64,000 nucleotides of DNA from Streptomyces sp. SID12488 (GCF_010548275.1 NZ_JAAGLT010000032.1:49039-113038); one strand, 5' to 3'; counted from the stretch's first letter, positions 8,926 through 17,984 are shown. The notes: generated by a model not told the origin, from the sequence alone. Numbers and translations are program-made.

Positions 8926-9369
8926 TCAGCTCTGGTTGAAGAAACCGTCCGCGCGGTGCGGCTGGGCCTCCCCGCTGACGATCTCCGTGTCGGCGGGGGT
9001 CAGCAGGAACACGCGGTTGGACACCCGCTCGATGGAGCCGCGCAGGCCGAAGATGAGGCCTGCGGCGAAGTCGACGACGCGCTTGGCGTCGGCGGCATCC
9101 ATGGCGGTGAGGTTCATGATGACCGGAACGCCGTCCCGGAAGAGCTCGCCGATGGCACGGGCGTCCCGGAAGCTGTCCGGGGTGACCGTGCCGATCCGGC
9201 GGCCCTTCTCCTCGGCCACCTCGCCGGCGACCTTGACCCGGGGGTCCGTGACCCAGGCATCCCCGGGCTGCTCGGTCCCCTCGGAGTAGTCGTCGTCGTA
9301 GTAACGCTCGTCATCGTTGTTGTCGTCGACGAGGCCAAGCCAGGCACTCGCCTTGCGTACCGATCCCAT
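8926..9369 (-). CDS. sflA: SepF-like cell-division protein
   Basis: 147 residues. It begins with a SepF-type N-terminus (MGSVRKASAWLGLV, where SepF has an amphipathic membrane-binding helix), followed by an acidic linker (DDNNDDERYYDDDYSEG). Then comes the SepF core: PDSFRDARAIGELFRDGVPVIMNLTAMD, VVDFAAGLIFGLRGSIERV and VFLLTP. The core dimerises and binds the FtsZ C-terminus. The main sepF lies downstream of ftsZ in the division cluster; this copy has no division genes around it. It fits the SepF-like proteins SflA/SflB that help restrict FtsZ placement in sporulating Streptomyces; I use sflA from recalled synteny. The ATG follows AGGAGG. Confidence 0.8.
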   Translation of the reverse strand: MGSVRKASAWLGLVDDNNDDERYYDDDYSEGTEQPGDAWVTDPRVKVAGEVAEEKGRRIGTVTPDSFRDARAIGELFRDGVPVIMNLTAMDAADAKRVVDFAAGLIFGLRGSIERVSNRVFLLTPADTEIVSGEAQPHRADGFFNQS

Positions 9370-9571
9370 GGACGCCTCCTCTCACAGCGGTCTCTCATGC
9401 ATTCCGCATCCCTATGGTCATCCATGATGCGGATGGCGCGCCAAGTGAATAGACGCCGCGCGGGGGTTTCGTGACGGTACTGGTGCACAACCATTTCGTC
9501 GAGAGGCCCCACGCCGCAAGGGTCTTGCTGTGTCCGGCTGCTGACTGAGAGTGAAATATGATTCTTCGTGG

Positions 9572-9602
9572 CGTATGGGTGACCGTTGGGACGTATGGGT
9601 GA
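9572..9602 (+). repeat. 11-bp direct repeat, 20-bp period
   Basis: CGTATGGGTGA occurs at 9572-9582 and 9592-9602. The offset is exactly 20 bp, two helical turns, as for paired activator sites. It lies about 200 bp upstream of the sflA-like gene. Confidence 0.6.
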
Positions 9603-9839
9603 ATGGGCGTCCTGCCCGCTTTCCTGACGGATGCTCAGTCACGGTCAGCGGGTGCCCAGTCACGTCCGGATCACACCTGACGTCGGGTCAGCCCTTGATC
9701 TCCGGCGGGGAGATCGGCGAGCCCGAGCCGTGCGCGGCGATCGGATGAGCGGATGTACAGGTGAGCGGCAGCGCGTTCCTGAGGTGGTCTTCTGAGACGG
9801 TCTCCCGGGGGCAGACAGAGGCCAAGGGCAAAAGGCAAA

Positions 9840-9858
9840 GGGAAGGGAAGGGGCGGGG
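9840..9858 (+). other. Potential G-quadruplex
   Basis: Four G-runs with loops of 2, 2 and 1 nt (GGG-AA-GGG-AA-GGGG-C-GGGG), followed by a fifth run at 9861-9863, inside a purine-rich tract. The motif satisfies the standard G-quadruplex pattern; no function is shown. Confidence 0.6.
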
Positions 9859-10127
9859 CCGGGAAAAGAAAAACGCGGTGCTTGAGGGGAGGGGTGTGCG
9901 CGAGTGTGAAGGCGCGGATGAGGCGTGAGATGTGCGGGAGAAACGCGAAAAGGCGCCCGGGCGAGCGGGCGCGCAGGGGGTCAGCTCAACAGGACGAGGA
10001 CCACACTCGACCGAGGTCGATGTGGGAGCGTTTGACCAGCCACTGCTGTGGATGCATGGGGCAAGTGGAACAGGCATTCGATGTGGCGTCAACGACGTGA
10101 GATGAACCGCTCACAGTTCGGACAACC

Positions 10128-10158
10128 TTGACAGTGAGGGGAAACGTCCCCGTACAGT
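10128..10158 (+). promoter_or_regulatory. Possible promoter for FAD/NAD(P) gene
   Basis: A consensus -35 TTGACA at 10128-10133 and TACAGT at 10153-10158 with a 19-bp spacer. Between them is a small inverted repeat GGGGA-AACG-TCCCC that could be an operator. The spacer is slightly long, so this is tentative. Confidence 0.4.
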
Positions 10159-10278
10159 CGGTGGACGGCCCTGCTGAGGGGCTCGGCCGTACCGTGCGCA
10201 TTGACGGCTGTATCGCGTCCTGCGGCACCCGTGTGAAGGCATCACCGTGTTCGACCTATCGCGTCGCGGAGCCTTTGC

Positions 10279-12270
10279 ATGTCCTCAGACACCCTGGCCG
10301 GATCGGCCCCACCCGCAGACCCGGAACAGCCGCGTGACGCGGCGCTGTCGCCGACTCTCGTCATCGTCGGGGCCGGTCCGCGGGGGACCGGCCTCCTGGA
10401 GCGGATCGCGGCCAACGCGCCCGAGCTGTACGGGGACTCCGGCCTCGACATCCATCTCGTCGACCCCTATCCGCCGGGCGGCGGCCGGATCTGGCGCGAG
10501 GAGCAGTCCCCGCTGCTGTGGATGAACTCGCAGGCCCAGGACGTCACCATGTTCACCGACGAGACGGTGGCCATGGCGGGCCCGGTGCGTCCCGGCCCCA
10601 CGCTGCACGAGTGGGCGGACATCGACGGCCGCGTCTTCTCGGACCGCCGGCGCCTCGGCGCCTACCTGAACTGGGTGTACGAGGACACGCTGGCCGCCCT
10701 GCCGCCCGGCATCCGCGTCCAGCACCATGTCGGGCGCGCCCTGCGGGTCGACGGACCGCGCGAGGGACGCCAGCAGGTGTGGCTGGAGGGGCGCGCCCGG
10801 CCCCTGGTCGCCGACCTCGTCGTACTTACGCTCGGGCACCTCGACGCCGAACTCGACGACGAGCAGAGCGAGTTGGCTGCCTACGCGCGGGCCAACGGCC
10901 TGGTTCATCTGCCGCCCGACTTCACCGCCGACAGCGACCTGTCCGCGCTGCGGCCCGGTGAACCCGTCCTCGTGCGGGGTTTCGGGCTCGCCTTCGTCGA
11001 CCTGATGGTGCTCCTCACGGAGGGGCGCGGCGGGCGCTATGAGGAGGACGGCGAGGGGGAGTTGGTCTACCGGCCGTCCGGGCGCGAGCCCGTGCTCTAC
11101 GTCGGTTCGCGGCGCGGGGTGCCGTACCACTCGAAGATCGGCTACGACTGGACCGGCGAACGGCCGCCCCTGCCAAGGTTCTTCGGGCCCGGCGAGGTGG
11201 ACGCCCTGCTCGCCCGTCCGGACGGCTTCGACTTCCGGCGGGACGTATGGCCGCTGGTGGAGAAGGAGTTGGGGTTCGCGCACTACCACCGGCTGTTCAC
11301 CGTCCACCCGGAGCGCACCGGCGGAGCCTGGACGGACTTCGAGGAGAAGTACGCAGCCGCGGACCGGGCGGAGCGCGAGGTGCTGATCGCCTCCGCCGTG
11401 CCCGATCCGGCCGACCGGCTCGACCTCGGCGCCCTCGACCGTCCGCTGGAGGGGGTTAGCCATCCGTCGTACGAAGCGCTCCAGGAAGGGCTGCGAGGGT
11501 ACATACGGGACGATCTGACCCGACGTCACGACCCTTCGTGCAGCCCGGACCTGGCTGTCTTTCTCGGGCTGCTCTCCGTCTACGGGCAGCTGGTGCGGCT
11601 CGGCGACATCGGGTCCTGGTGGCACGGCTTCTTCAGCTATCTCGCCTCCGGGCCGCCCGGACCCCGGCTGCGGCAGATGCTCGCGCTGTCCCGGGCCGGC
11701 TTTCTCGACTTCCTCGGCGCCGACACGACCGTCACCGCCGAGGACGGGGTCTTCCGGGCGAGCGGCGCCAGTGTGCCCGGTGCCTCGGTGGAGGCCCGCG
11801 CGCTCGTCGAGGCGCGGCTGCCGGAACCCACCCTGGAGCGCGCCCGCGACACCCTGCTGCGCGAGCTGTACAACGACGGGGCCGGTGTGACCCCCGAGGG
11901 GCTGCTCGCCGTGGACGCCGGTGACGGGCGGCTCCTGGACCGGGACGGCCGGCCGCATCCACGCCGCTTCGCGCTCGGGCCGCACACCGAGGCTCGGGGC
12001 TCGGGCGCGTTCACCCGGCCGCGCACCGGCGGCCCCGCCTTCCGGCAGAACGACGCGACGGCGCGCGCTGCACTGACCTTCCTGGGGGCGCTGGACGTTC
12101 GCCGGCGCGGTGCCGAGGACCGCGAGTACGGCGAGTACGGCGAGTACGGCGAGGACCGCGATGCCGAACACCTCGACGATGGCGATGCCGAGCACCGTGA
12201 CGAGCGGGTTGCCGGTCGTGTTTCCGTGCGCGATGCCCAACCGGTGGCCGATCACGGCACCGCCGCATGA
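10279..12270 (+). CDS. FAD/NAD(P)-binding oxidoreductase (NAD_binding_9 type)
   Basis: 663 residues. After a 25-residue leader it has the dinucleotide-binding motif VIVGAGPRGTG (residues 28-38) and IHLVDPYPPGGGRIW. Further in are WMNSQAQDVTMFTDE and a second nucleotide-binding region near VLVRGFGLAFVDLMVLL. This fits the large bacterial FAD-NAD(P)-binding proteins whose substrates are mostly unknown. The last 60 residues are a charged, repetitive tail (EYGEYGEYGED, then DAEH/DDGDAEH) absent from the core fold. The ATG has only a weak ribosome site. It is followed after 52 bp by two flavin-dependent monooxygenases, suggesting joint work on one oxidative pathway. Confidence 0.75.
   Translation: MSSDTLAGSAPPADPEQPRDAALSPTLVIVGAGPRGTGLLERIAANAPELYGDSGLDIHLVDPYPPGGGRIWREEQSPLLWMNSQAQDVTMFTDETVAMAGPVRPGPTLHEWADIDGRVFSDRRRLGAYLNWVYEDTLAALPPGIRVQHHVGRALRVDGPREGRQQVWLEGRARPLVADLVVLTLGHLDAELDDEQSELAAYARANGLVHLPPDFTADSDLSALRPGEPVLVRGFGLAFVDLMVLLTEGRGGRYEEDGEGELVYRPSGREPVLYVGSRRGVPYHSKIGYDWTGERPPLPRFFGPGEVDALLARPDGFDFRRDVWPLVEKELGFAHYHRLFTVHPERTGGAWTDFEEKYAAADRAEREVLIASAVPDPADRLDLGALDRPLEGVSHPSYEALQEGLRGYIRDDLTRRHDPSCSPDLAVFLGLLSVYGQLVRLGDIGSWWHGFFSYLASGPPGPRLRQMLALSRAGFLDFLGADTTVTAEDGVFRASGASVPGASVEARALVEARLPEPTLERARDTLLRELYNDGAGVTPEGLLAVDAGDGRLLDRDGRPHPRRFALGPHTEARGSGAFTRPRTGGPAFRQNDATARAALTFLGALDVRRRGAEDREYGEYGEYGEDRDAEHLDDGDAEHRDERVAGRVSVRDAQPVADHGTAA
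12124..12150 (+). repeat. In-frame 9-bp tandem repeat in the 3' tail
   Basis: GAGTACGGC occurs three times in a row, encoding Glu-Tyr-Gly units in the acidic C-terminal tail of the FAD/NAD(P) protein. Confidence 0.85.
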
Positions 12271-12322
12271 AGCCTCCCTCACGACGCGGGTGCTGTGACG
12301 CACCGACGAAAGGTTCAACCTC

Positions 12323-13408
12323 ATGACCTCAACGCACGGCCGGGGGCTGCTGCACCTGGCCGCCGCCGTCGATCAGCCCGTGGCCGGTCACCAGGCTCTG
12401 CTCGACGCCGACCTGTACGTCGAGTCGGCGCGGCTCGCCGAGAGCGGCGGCCTCGACTTCGTGACGCTCGGCGACTCCTTCGCGCGCCCCGGTCCTGACG
12501 CGCTCGGCGTGCTCGCCCGGGTCGCGCCCGCCACCGCGCGGATCGGTCTGGTCCCCACCGTGACCACCACGCACACCGAGCCCTTCCACGTCCAGGCGGC
12601 CGTGGCGACCCTCGACTGGGTCAGCGGCGGCCGGGCCGGCTGGCAGCTCGACGTGTCGGCGACCGAGGCCGAGGCCCGGCTCTTCGGCCGTCGCCGCGCC
12701 GCACCCGGCGACGAACTGTGGCGGGAGGCCGGTGAAGTCGCCGACGTGGCGGCCCGGTTGTGGGACAGCCGGGAGGACGACGCCGAGACATGGGACGTGG
12801 CGGCCGGTAGCTTCGTCGACCGGGACAAGCTGCACCAAGTCGACTTCGACGGTGCCACCTTCTCGGTCAAGGGCCCGTCCGTCGTGCCCCGGCCACCGCA
12901 GGGCCACCCCGTCCGCGTCGTCGACGCCACCGAGGGACAGGCCCGGCAGACCGCGGCCCGGTACGCCGACGTGGTGCTCGTCCGGGCGGTGAGCGCCGAG
13001 CAGGCGGGGGCCGTACGGGACGAACTGCGGGTTGCCGCGAAGGACCTGGGACGTGACCCGGACGAGCTGCGGGTCCTCGCGAGCCTTGTCGTCGACCTGG
13101 GCGGCGGCGAGCACGCGGCCGAGCCGGGGCACGGGGGCGGTGGTCCCCGGCCGAGCGCGCACGGCCCGCTGTACCGGGGCGGGCCCGTCGACCTCGCCGA
13201 CCTGATCACCGCCTGGCACACGTCCGGAGTCGTCGACGGCTTCCATCTGGTCCCCGTCGAGCCGCGCCGCGACCTGGAACGGCTGGTCAACGGAACGGTG
13301 GCACTGCTCCAGCACCGCAGCCTGTTCCGCACCTTCTACCCGGGCCGCACGCTCCGGGAACACCTGGGGCTGGCCCGGCCGGCCAACCAGTACGCGGGCC
13401 GGTCGTGA
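12323..13408 (+). CDS. LLM-class flavin-dependent monooxygenase
   Basis: 361 residues with the luciferase-like TIM barrel: DFVTLGDSFARPGPDAL, then RVAPATARIGLVPTVTTTHTEPFHVQAAVATLDWVSGGRAGWQLD. This last stretch is typical of the FMN-binding half of the barrel in luciferase-like monooxygenases. Family members use reduced flavin and oxygen to cleave C-S, C-N or C-O bonds. The gene lies between the FAD/NAD(P) protein and a second LLM enzyme, with 16 bp to the next start, so they probably form one operon. Reduced flavin would have to come from a separate reductase, possibly the upstream FAD protein. The ATG follows GAAAGG. Confidence 0.8.
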   Translation: MTSTHGRGLLHLAAAVDQPVAGHQALLDADLYVESARLAESGGLDFVTLGDSFARPGPDALGVLARVAPATARIGLVPTVTTTHTEPFHVQAAVATLDWVSGGRAGWQLDVSATEAEARLFGRRRAAPGDELWREAGEVADVAARLWDSREDDAETWDVAAGSFVDRDKLHQVDFDGATFSVKGPSVVPRPPQGHPVRVVDATEGQARQTAARYADVVLVRAVSAEQAGAVRDELRVAAKDLGRDPDELRVLASLVVDLGGGEHAAEPGHGGGGPRPSAHGPLYRGGPVDLADLITAWHTSGVVDGFHLVPVEPRRDLERLVNGTVALLQHRSLFRTFYPGRTLREHLGLARPANQYAGRS

Positions 13409-13424
13409 CCGCCGGGGGCGCGCC

Positions 13425-14756
13425 GTGACCGTACGGGCGCCGGGGCGGGGGCAGATGCACCTCGCGGCGTGTTTTCCGGGCGTCGACGGCACCGCCGTGC
13501 GGGCCGGCCCGGGGGCGGGGCCGCAGGCCGGGTTCTCCTCGTTCTCCTCCTTCGAGCGGCTCGCCAGGACCGCCGAGCGTGGGATGTTCGACTTCTTGCT
13601 CCTCGCGGAGGGGCTGTGGCCGCACGAAAACCTGGGCCGGGTCCATGACCTGGACGTGGTCGGGCAGCCCGAGCCGATCACCGTCCTGGACGCGCTCGCC
13701 GCCGTCACCGAGCGGATCGGGCTCGCCGCCACGGCCGACGCGGCCTTCAACGAACCGTACGAACTGGCCCGTGGATTCGCCACGTTGGACTATCTCAGCG
13801 ATGGCCGGACCGCCTGGCACGTGGTGACCTCCTCCCGCGCCTCCATCGGCGAGAACTTCCGGCGCGGCGACTTCCTCGACCCGGCCGAGCGGTACCCGCG
13901 CGCGGCCGAGTTCCTCGATGCGGCGTGGGAGTTGTGGGACTCCTGGATGCCGGACGGGGTGACCAGGCCCTTCGCCTACCGGGGTCAACACTTCGACATC
14001 GCGGGTGAGTTCGGCGTACCGCGCTCGCCGCAGGGGCATCCGGTGGTGATCCAGGCGGGGGACTCGGAGCAGGGGCGGGAGTTCGCCGCGTCGTCCGCCG
14101 ACGTGGTCCTCACGCGGCACGGGAGCCCGGAAGCCGGCCGAGCCTTTTACACCGACGTCAAGGGGCGGCTCGCGAAGTACGGGCGGGCGCCCGGGGACCT
14201 GAAGATCATGCCCGGGGTGACCTTCGTGCTCGGGGACACCGCCGCCGAGGCGCGGGAGAAGGCCGCCGGGATCCGCCGGCAACAGGTCTCGCCCGAGCAC
14301 GCCATCCTCGCCGCGGAGCAGGTCTGGGGCACCGATCTCTCCTCCTACGACCCCGACGGTCCGCTTCCCGACTTCGACCCGGTGCCGGAGCCCGCCCTGG
14401 CGCAGGGGCGGGTCAGGGCCGCCGATCCGGTGAAGGTGGCCGAACAGTGGCGGGCCCTGTCCCGGACCAGGGGGCTGTCGATCCGGCAGACCGTCGCCGA
14501 GGTGAGCGGCCGGGACTCCTTCGTCGGGACCCCGAGGTCGGTCGCCGACGCCCTTGAGATGTTCGTGCGGGAGGGCGCGGCCGACGGGTTCGTCCTCGTC
14601 CCGCATCTCGTCCCGCGTCTCGCCCCGGGCGGCCTGGACGAGTTCGTGGACCGGGTCGTGCCGCTGCTCCAGGAACGTGGCGCGTTCCGTACGCAATACG
14701 CAGGGGTCACGCTGCGCTCGCACCTCGGGCTGGGCGAACCCGTATGGCCGGGCTGA
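13425..14756 (+). CDS. NtaA/DmoA-type FMN-dependent monooxygenase
   Basis: 443 residues from a GTG start 16 bp after the preceding stop. The length and layout match the NtaA/SnaA/DszA/DmoA subfamily: an N-terminal RGQMHLAACFPG strand, MFDFLLLAEGLWPHEN, then EPITVLDALAAVTERIGLAATADAAFNEPYELARGFATLDYLSDGRTAWHVVTSS, and a late RDSFVGTPRSVADAL. These enzymes oxidise nitrilotriacetate, dibenzothiophene sulfone, dimethyl sulfide or pristinamycin precursors with FMNH2. Together with the neighbouring LLM protein and the FAD protein, a role in organosulfur or related scavenging is plausible but not proven. Confidence 0.82.
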   Translation: MTVRAPGRGQMHLAACFPGVDGTAVRAGPGAGPQAGFSSFSSFERLARTAERGMFDFLLLAEGLWPHENLGRVHDLDVVGQPEPITVLDALAAVTERIGLAATADAAFNEPYELARGFATLDYLSDGRTAWHVVTSSRASIGENFRRGDFLDPAERYPRAAEFLDAAWELWDSWMPDGVTRPFAYRGQHFDIAGEFGVPRSPQGHPVVIQAGDSEQGREFAASSADVVLTRHGSPEAGRAFYTDVKGRLAKYGRAPGDLKIMPGVTFVLGDTAAEAREKAAGIRRQQVSPEHAILAAEQVWGTDLSSYDPDGPLPDFDPVPEPALAQGRVRAADPVKVAEQWRALSRTRGLSIRQTVAEVSGRDSFVGTPRSVADALEMFVREGAADGFVLVPHLVPRLAPGGLDEFVDRVVPLLQERGAFRTQYAGVTLRSHLGLGEPVWPG

Positions 14757-14893
14757 CTGAGCGCCGCACTTACAAAGATGACATACAGGTTGTGTACGGG
14801 CCGCGCGCGGACCGCGTGGTCCGGGGCGTGTGCCGAAGGCGGCGCATGGTGGGTTTCCAGGGAGTGAGCTGGCGTGCGTTCTGGAGTGGGTTC

Positions 14894-15695
14894 ATGACGG
14901 CGGACGGGGCCGAGGCGTGGCAGAAGTGGCACGAACGGCGCATCGAGACGGTGTCGGCTTCCTACGGGCCCCTCGCGCTCGTCGGTACGCACTGGCTCGA
15001 GGACTTTCCGGACGGTCGACTTCCGGCCATCCCCGGCCGTTGGACGGCCGACGGTGACGGGATCGTCCTGGACGCCGGGGCCGAGGACGGGCTGACGCTC
15101 GACGGCGAGCCCTTCGCCGGGGAGGTCCGGCTGACCGCCGACGCAGGTCCGGCGGGCGTGGCCCGGGTCGGGCTCGGCGAACGACGCCTGGTCGTACTGG
15201 TGCGCGAGGGCAGCTGGGGTGTACGCGACTTCGACCCCGCCGCGGAGACGCGCACGGTGTTCAAGGGCATCGAGGCGACCCCGTACGACCCGCGCTGGTC
15301 GGTACCCGGCCGGTTCGCGCCGTACGACGGGCGGTGCACTGTGCGCGTCGCGAACGCGGACGGGCGCGAGCGTGGGCTCGGGCTCGGCGGTGAACTGACA
15401 TTCTCGCTCGGCGGGCAGGAGCAGGCGCTGCGCGTGAGCGTCGAGGAGGACGGCACGCTGTGGGCCGTCTTCGCCGACTCGACCAGTGGTGACGGCAGTT
15501 ATCGCTTCCGGTTCCTGCGCCCCCGCGGCTCCGGACGCCGAGGGGCGCACAACGGTGGACTTCAACCGGTCCCTGCTCCCACCGTGTGCGTTCGCCGACC
15601 ATTTCGTCTGCCCCTTTCCGCCGCCGGGCAATACGCTGGGCGTCGCGATAGCCGCAGGGGAGCGAAACCTTCGTCAGAACGCCGTGGTTCCTTGA
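14894..15695 (+). pseudogene. DUF1684 protein, frameshifted near its 3' end
   Basis: From ATG 14894 (MTADGAEAWQKWHERRIETV) the frame encodes a typical DUF1684 protein through DGTLWAVFADSTSGDGSYRFRFLRP. At a run of five C (15520-15524) the family sequence continues in the next frame (APDAEGRTTVDFNRSLLPP, then CAFADHFVCPFPPPGNTLGV) up to the stop at 15695. One extra C explains the break. The final segment is the most conserved part of DUF1684 (DFNR, then PPG-N-L), so without it the unshifted product would end in unrelated sequence. Either the gene is recently inactivated or this is a homopolymer sequencing error. DUF1684 has no established function. Confidence 0.85.
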
Positions 15696-15898
15696 TCAAC
15701 TCCTGCGGACTGTACGGGGGTTGAACAGCGTGCGGCCGAAAGGCGCCCTTGCGTCGATCGGTTGAATGGCCGAATACTCCCACTCAGCGCTTGTCAGGGT
15801 CACAGCAAGTTCGGAATCCGGACGGAACAGACCCTGACTGCGCCTCACGGGCCCCGACCCCACGCGGGCCCCCGACTTCCCATGTGGAGGAACGACAA

Positions 15899-16807
15899 GT
15901 GAGGATCAAGCGCACCACCCCCCGCAGTGGCATCACGAGACGGACCCGGCTGATCGCCGTCAGCACCGGACTCGTTGCCGCAGCCGCCATCGCGATCCCC
16001 AACGCGACCGCCGCCGACGTCAACACCTTCAGCACCGCCCAGCTCACCAAGGCGAGCGGCTCGGTGCTCAAGGCCGATATCCCGGGCACCGCCTGGGCCG
16101 TCGACGCCAAGACGAACCGCGTCGTCGTCACCGTCGACAGCACGGTCTCCAAAGCGGAGATCGCGAAGATCAAGCGCCAGGCGGGCACCACCGCCGACGC
16201 CATCACCATCAAGAAGACCCCGGGCAAGTTCAGCAAACTGATCTCCGGCGGCGACGCAATCTATGCGAGTAGCTGGCGCTGCTCCCTGGGATTCAACGTT
16301 CGCAGCGGCTCCACCTACTACTTCCTGACCGCCGGTCACTGCACCGACGGTGCGGGCAACTGGTGGTCCAACTCCGGTCGTACGACTCTGCTCGGTGCGA
16401 CCTCGGGCTCCAGCTTCCCGACGAACGACTACGGGATCGTCAAGTACGCGAGCAGCTACCCCGTCAGCTCGATCTCGGGCAGCGTCGGCAGCGTCGACAT
16501 CACCAGCGCCGCCACCCCGTCCGTGAACACCACGGTCTACCGCCGCGGTTCCACCACCGGCATCCACAGCGGCCGGGTCACCGCGCTGAACGCGACCGTG
16601 AACTACGGCGGCGGCGACGTCGTCTACGGCATGATCCAGACCACGGTCTGCGCCGAGCCCGGCGACTCCGGCGGCCCGCTCTACTCCAACGGCGGCGTCG
16701 CCTACGGTCTGACCTCGGGCGGCAGTGGCAACTGCTCCTCCGGTGGTACGACCTTCTTCCAGCCCGTCACGGAGGCCCTGAGCGCCTACGGCGTCAGCGT
16801 CTTCTAG
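15899..16807 (+). CDS. sprB: Streptogrisin B-like secreted serine protease
   Basis: 302 residues from a GTG start preceded by GGAGG at 15886-15890. The signal peptide (to about residue 39, ATA-AD) is followed by a propeptide that acts as a folding chaperone, containing KADIPGTAWAVDAKTNR. The mature chymotrypsin-fold enzyme begins near residue 115 (ISGGDAIYASS). The catalytic triad is visible: His147 (TAGHC), Asp177 (NDYG) and Ser257 (GDSGG). Sequence and length closely match streptogrisin B (SGPB) of S. griseus: RIKRT start, NATVNYGGGDVVYGMI, and the ending FFQPVTEALSAYGVSV. It is an extracellular digestive protease. A terminator hairpin follows. Confidence 0.92.
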   Translation: MRIKRTTPRSGITRRTRLIAVSTGLVAAAAIAIPNATAADVNTFSTAQLTKASGSVLKADIPGTAWAVDAKTNRVVVTVDSTVSKAEIAKIKRQAGTTADAITIKKTPGKFSKLISGGDAIYASSWRCSLGFNVRSGSTYYFLTAGHCTDGAGNWWSNSGRTTLLGATSGSSFPTNDYGIVKYASSYPVSSISGSVGSVDITSAATPSVNTTVYRRGSTTGIHSGRVTALNATVNYGGGDVVYGMIQTTVCAEPGDSGGPLYSNGGVAYGLTSGGSGNCSSGGTTFFQPVTEALSAYGVSVF

Positions 16808-16867
16808 GGCAAGGCCACGGCACCATCGGTTTCCGCACGGCCTGACCTGCAGCCGGCAGCAGCAGGA

Positions 16868-16900
16868 GAGCCCTCGTACGCGACTCGCGTTCGAGGGCTC
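16868..16900 (+). terminator. Terminator hairpin after sprB
   Basis: GAGCCCTCG at 16868-16876 pairs perfectly with CGAGGGCTC at 16892-16900 across a 15-nt loop, 60 bp past the sprB stop. Confidence 0.75.
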
Positions 16901-17024
16901 GCCCTTGTCCGCCCGACGGAGTTACCTTCGGAGTGCGGGAAGAAGCGCGGGAACAAGTACGGGAAGTATCGGCAGCACAGGAAGTCTCCCCTGCATACGC
17001 CCACTTCGGACCCTGGGGGCCGGC

Positions 17025-17984
17025 ATGGTCGAGGAGCTGGTGACGGCGGGAGTCGCTGTCGCGTCCGTCGGAGCGCTGTATGTGGCGGCTGCGGCGCGGG
17101 TCGTCAAACAGTACGAGCGGGGTGTGGTGTTCCGGCTCGGGCGGCTCTCGTCGAATGTGCGCGGGCCGGGGTTCACCGTGATCGTGCCCTTCGTGGACAA
17201 GATCCGCAAAGTCAACATGCAGATCGTGACGATGCCCGTGCCCGCGCAGGAGGGCATCACACGGGACAACGTCACGGTCCGGGTCGACGCGGTCGTCTAC
17301 TTCAAGGTGGTCGACGCGGCCGAGGCGGTCATCCAGGTCGAGGACTACCGGTTCGCGGTCTCCCAGATGGCGCAGACCTCGCTGCGCTCGATCATCGGCA
17401 AGAGCGACCTGGACGAGCTGCTGTCCAACCGCGAAAAGCTCAACCAGGGCCTGGAGTTGATGATCGACAGCCCGGCGATCGGCTGGGGTGTGCAGATCGA
17501 CCGGGTCGAGATCAAGGACGTCTCCCTGCCGGAGACCATGAAGCGCTCGATGGCCCGGCAGGCCGAGGCCGACCGTGAACGCCGGGCGCGGATCATCAAC
17601 GCGGACGCGGAGTTGCAGGCCTCGAAGAAGCTCGCGGAGGCCGCCGAGGTGATGTCCGAGCAGCCCGCCGCACTCCAACTCCGCCTGCTCCAGACGGTGG
17701 TGGCGGTCGCGGCCGAGAAGAACTCGACACTCGTCCTGCCCTTCCCGGTGGAACTGCTCCGCTTCCTGGAACGAGCCCAGCAGCCGGTCGCGCCGCCGGC
17801 CGCACCAGTGGCGGCACAGCCGGTCGCGCCCTCTGCGAGGCTGACACAGGTGGCGCGGGCGTCGCAGGAAGGGGCGCCGCCGGAGATCGCCGAGCGGGCA
17901 GAGCAATCGGTGCGGGAGCAACTGCCGTCCGCCGAGTCCCTGTTGGAATTGAACCCCGAGAGGGCGAATTCAAGACAGGACTAG
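17025..17984 (+). CDS. Slipin/stomatin-type SPFH membrane protein
   Basis: 319 residues. One N-terminal membrane segment (VTAGVAVASVGALYVAAAA) is followed directly by the SPFH domain: RVVKQYERGVVFRLGRL, GPGFTVIVPFVDKIRKVNM, ITRDNVTVRVDAVVYFKV, then FAVSQMAQTSLRSIIG. The downstream coiled coil (ADRERRARIINADAELQASKKLAEAA) is typical of slipins. These proteins oligomerise on the membrane and organise lipid domains or regulate proteases. The C-terminal 60 residues are Ala/Pro-rich. No NfeD-type partner gene is adjacent, although many slipins have one. It sits between two secreted protease genes on the same strand, but has its own spacing and probably its own promoter. Confidence 0.87.
   Translation: MVEELVTAGVAVASVGALYVAAAARVVKQYERGVVFRLGRLSSNVRGPGFTVIVPFVDKIRKVNMQIVTMPVPAQEGITRDNVTVRVDAVVYFKVVDAAEAVIQVEDYRFAVSQMAQTSLRSIIGKSDLDELLSNREKLNQGLELMIDSPAIGWGVQIDRVEIKDVSLPETMKRSMARQAEADRERRARIINADAELQASKKLAEAAEVMSEQPAALQLRLLQTVVAVAAEKNSTLVLPFPVELLRFLERAQQPVAPPAAPVAAQPVAPSARLTQVARASQEGAPPEIAERAEQSVREQLPSAESLLELNPERANSRQD

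Larger units (their letters stand above)
9370..10278. other. Long intergenic region (about 0.9 kb), no gene supported
   Basis: Frames here lack coding character. The left part holds the sflA-like promoter on the minus strand and an 11-bp direct repeat. The centre (about 9800-9960) is strongly purine-rich on the plus strand and includes a G-quadruplex motif. The right part carries a TTGACA-type promoter for the FAD/NAD(P) gene. Confidence 0.6.

Noticed and set aside
9688..10092. 135-codon minus-strand frame in the long gap
   Set aside because: Composition follows the purine tract (Ser/Pro/Phe-rich), without ribosome site or recognisable fold.
16868..16900. tRNA-like GTTCGAGGGC segment
   Set aside because: There is no cloverleaf; the sequence forms a simple terminator hairpin after sprB.
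16794..17921. Minus-strand frame opposite the slipin gene
   Set aside because: It is a shadow of the slipin gene with His/Arg-rich nonsense composition.
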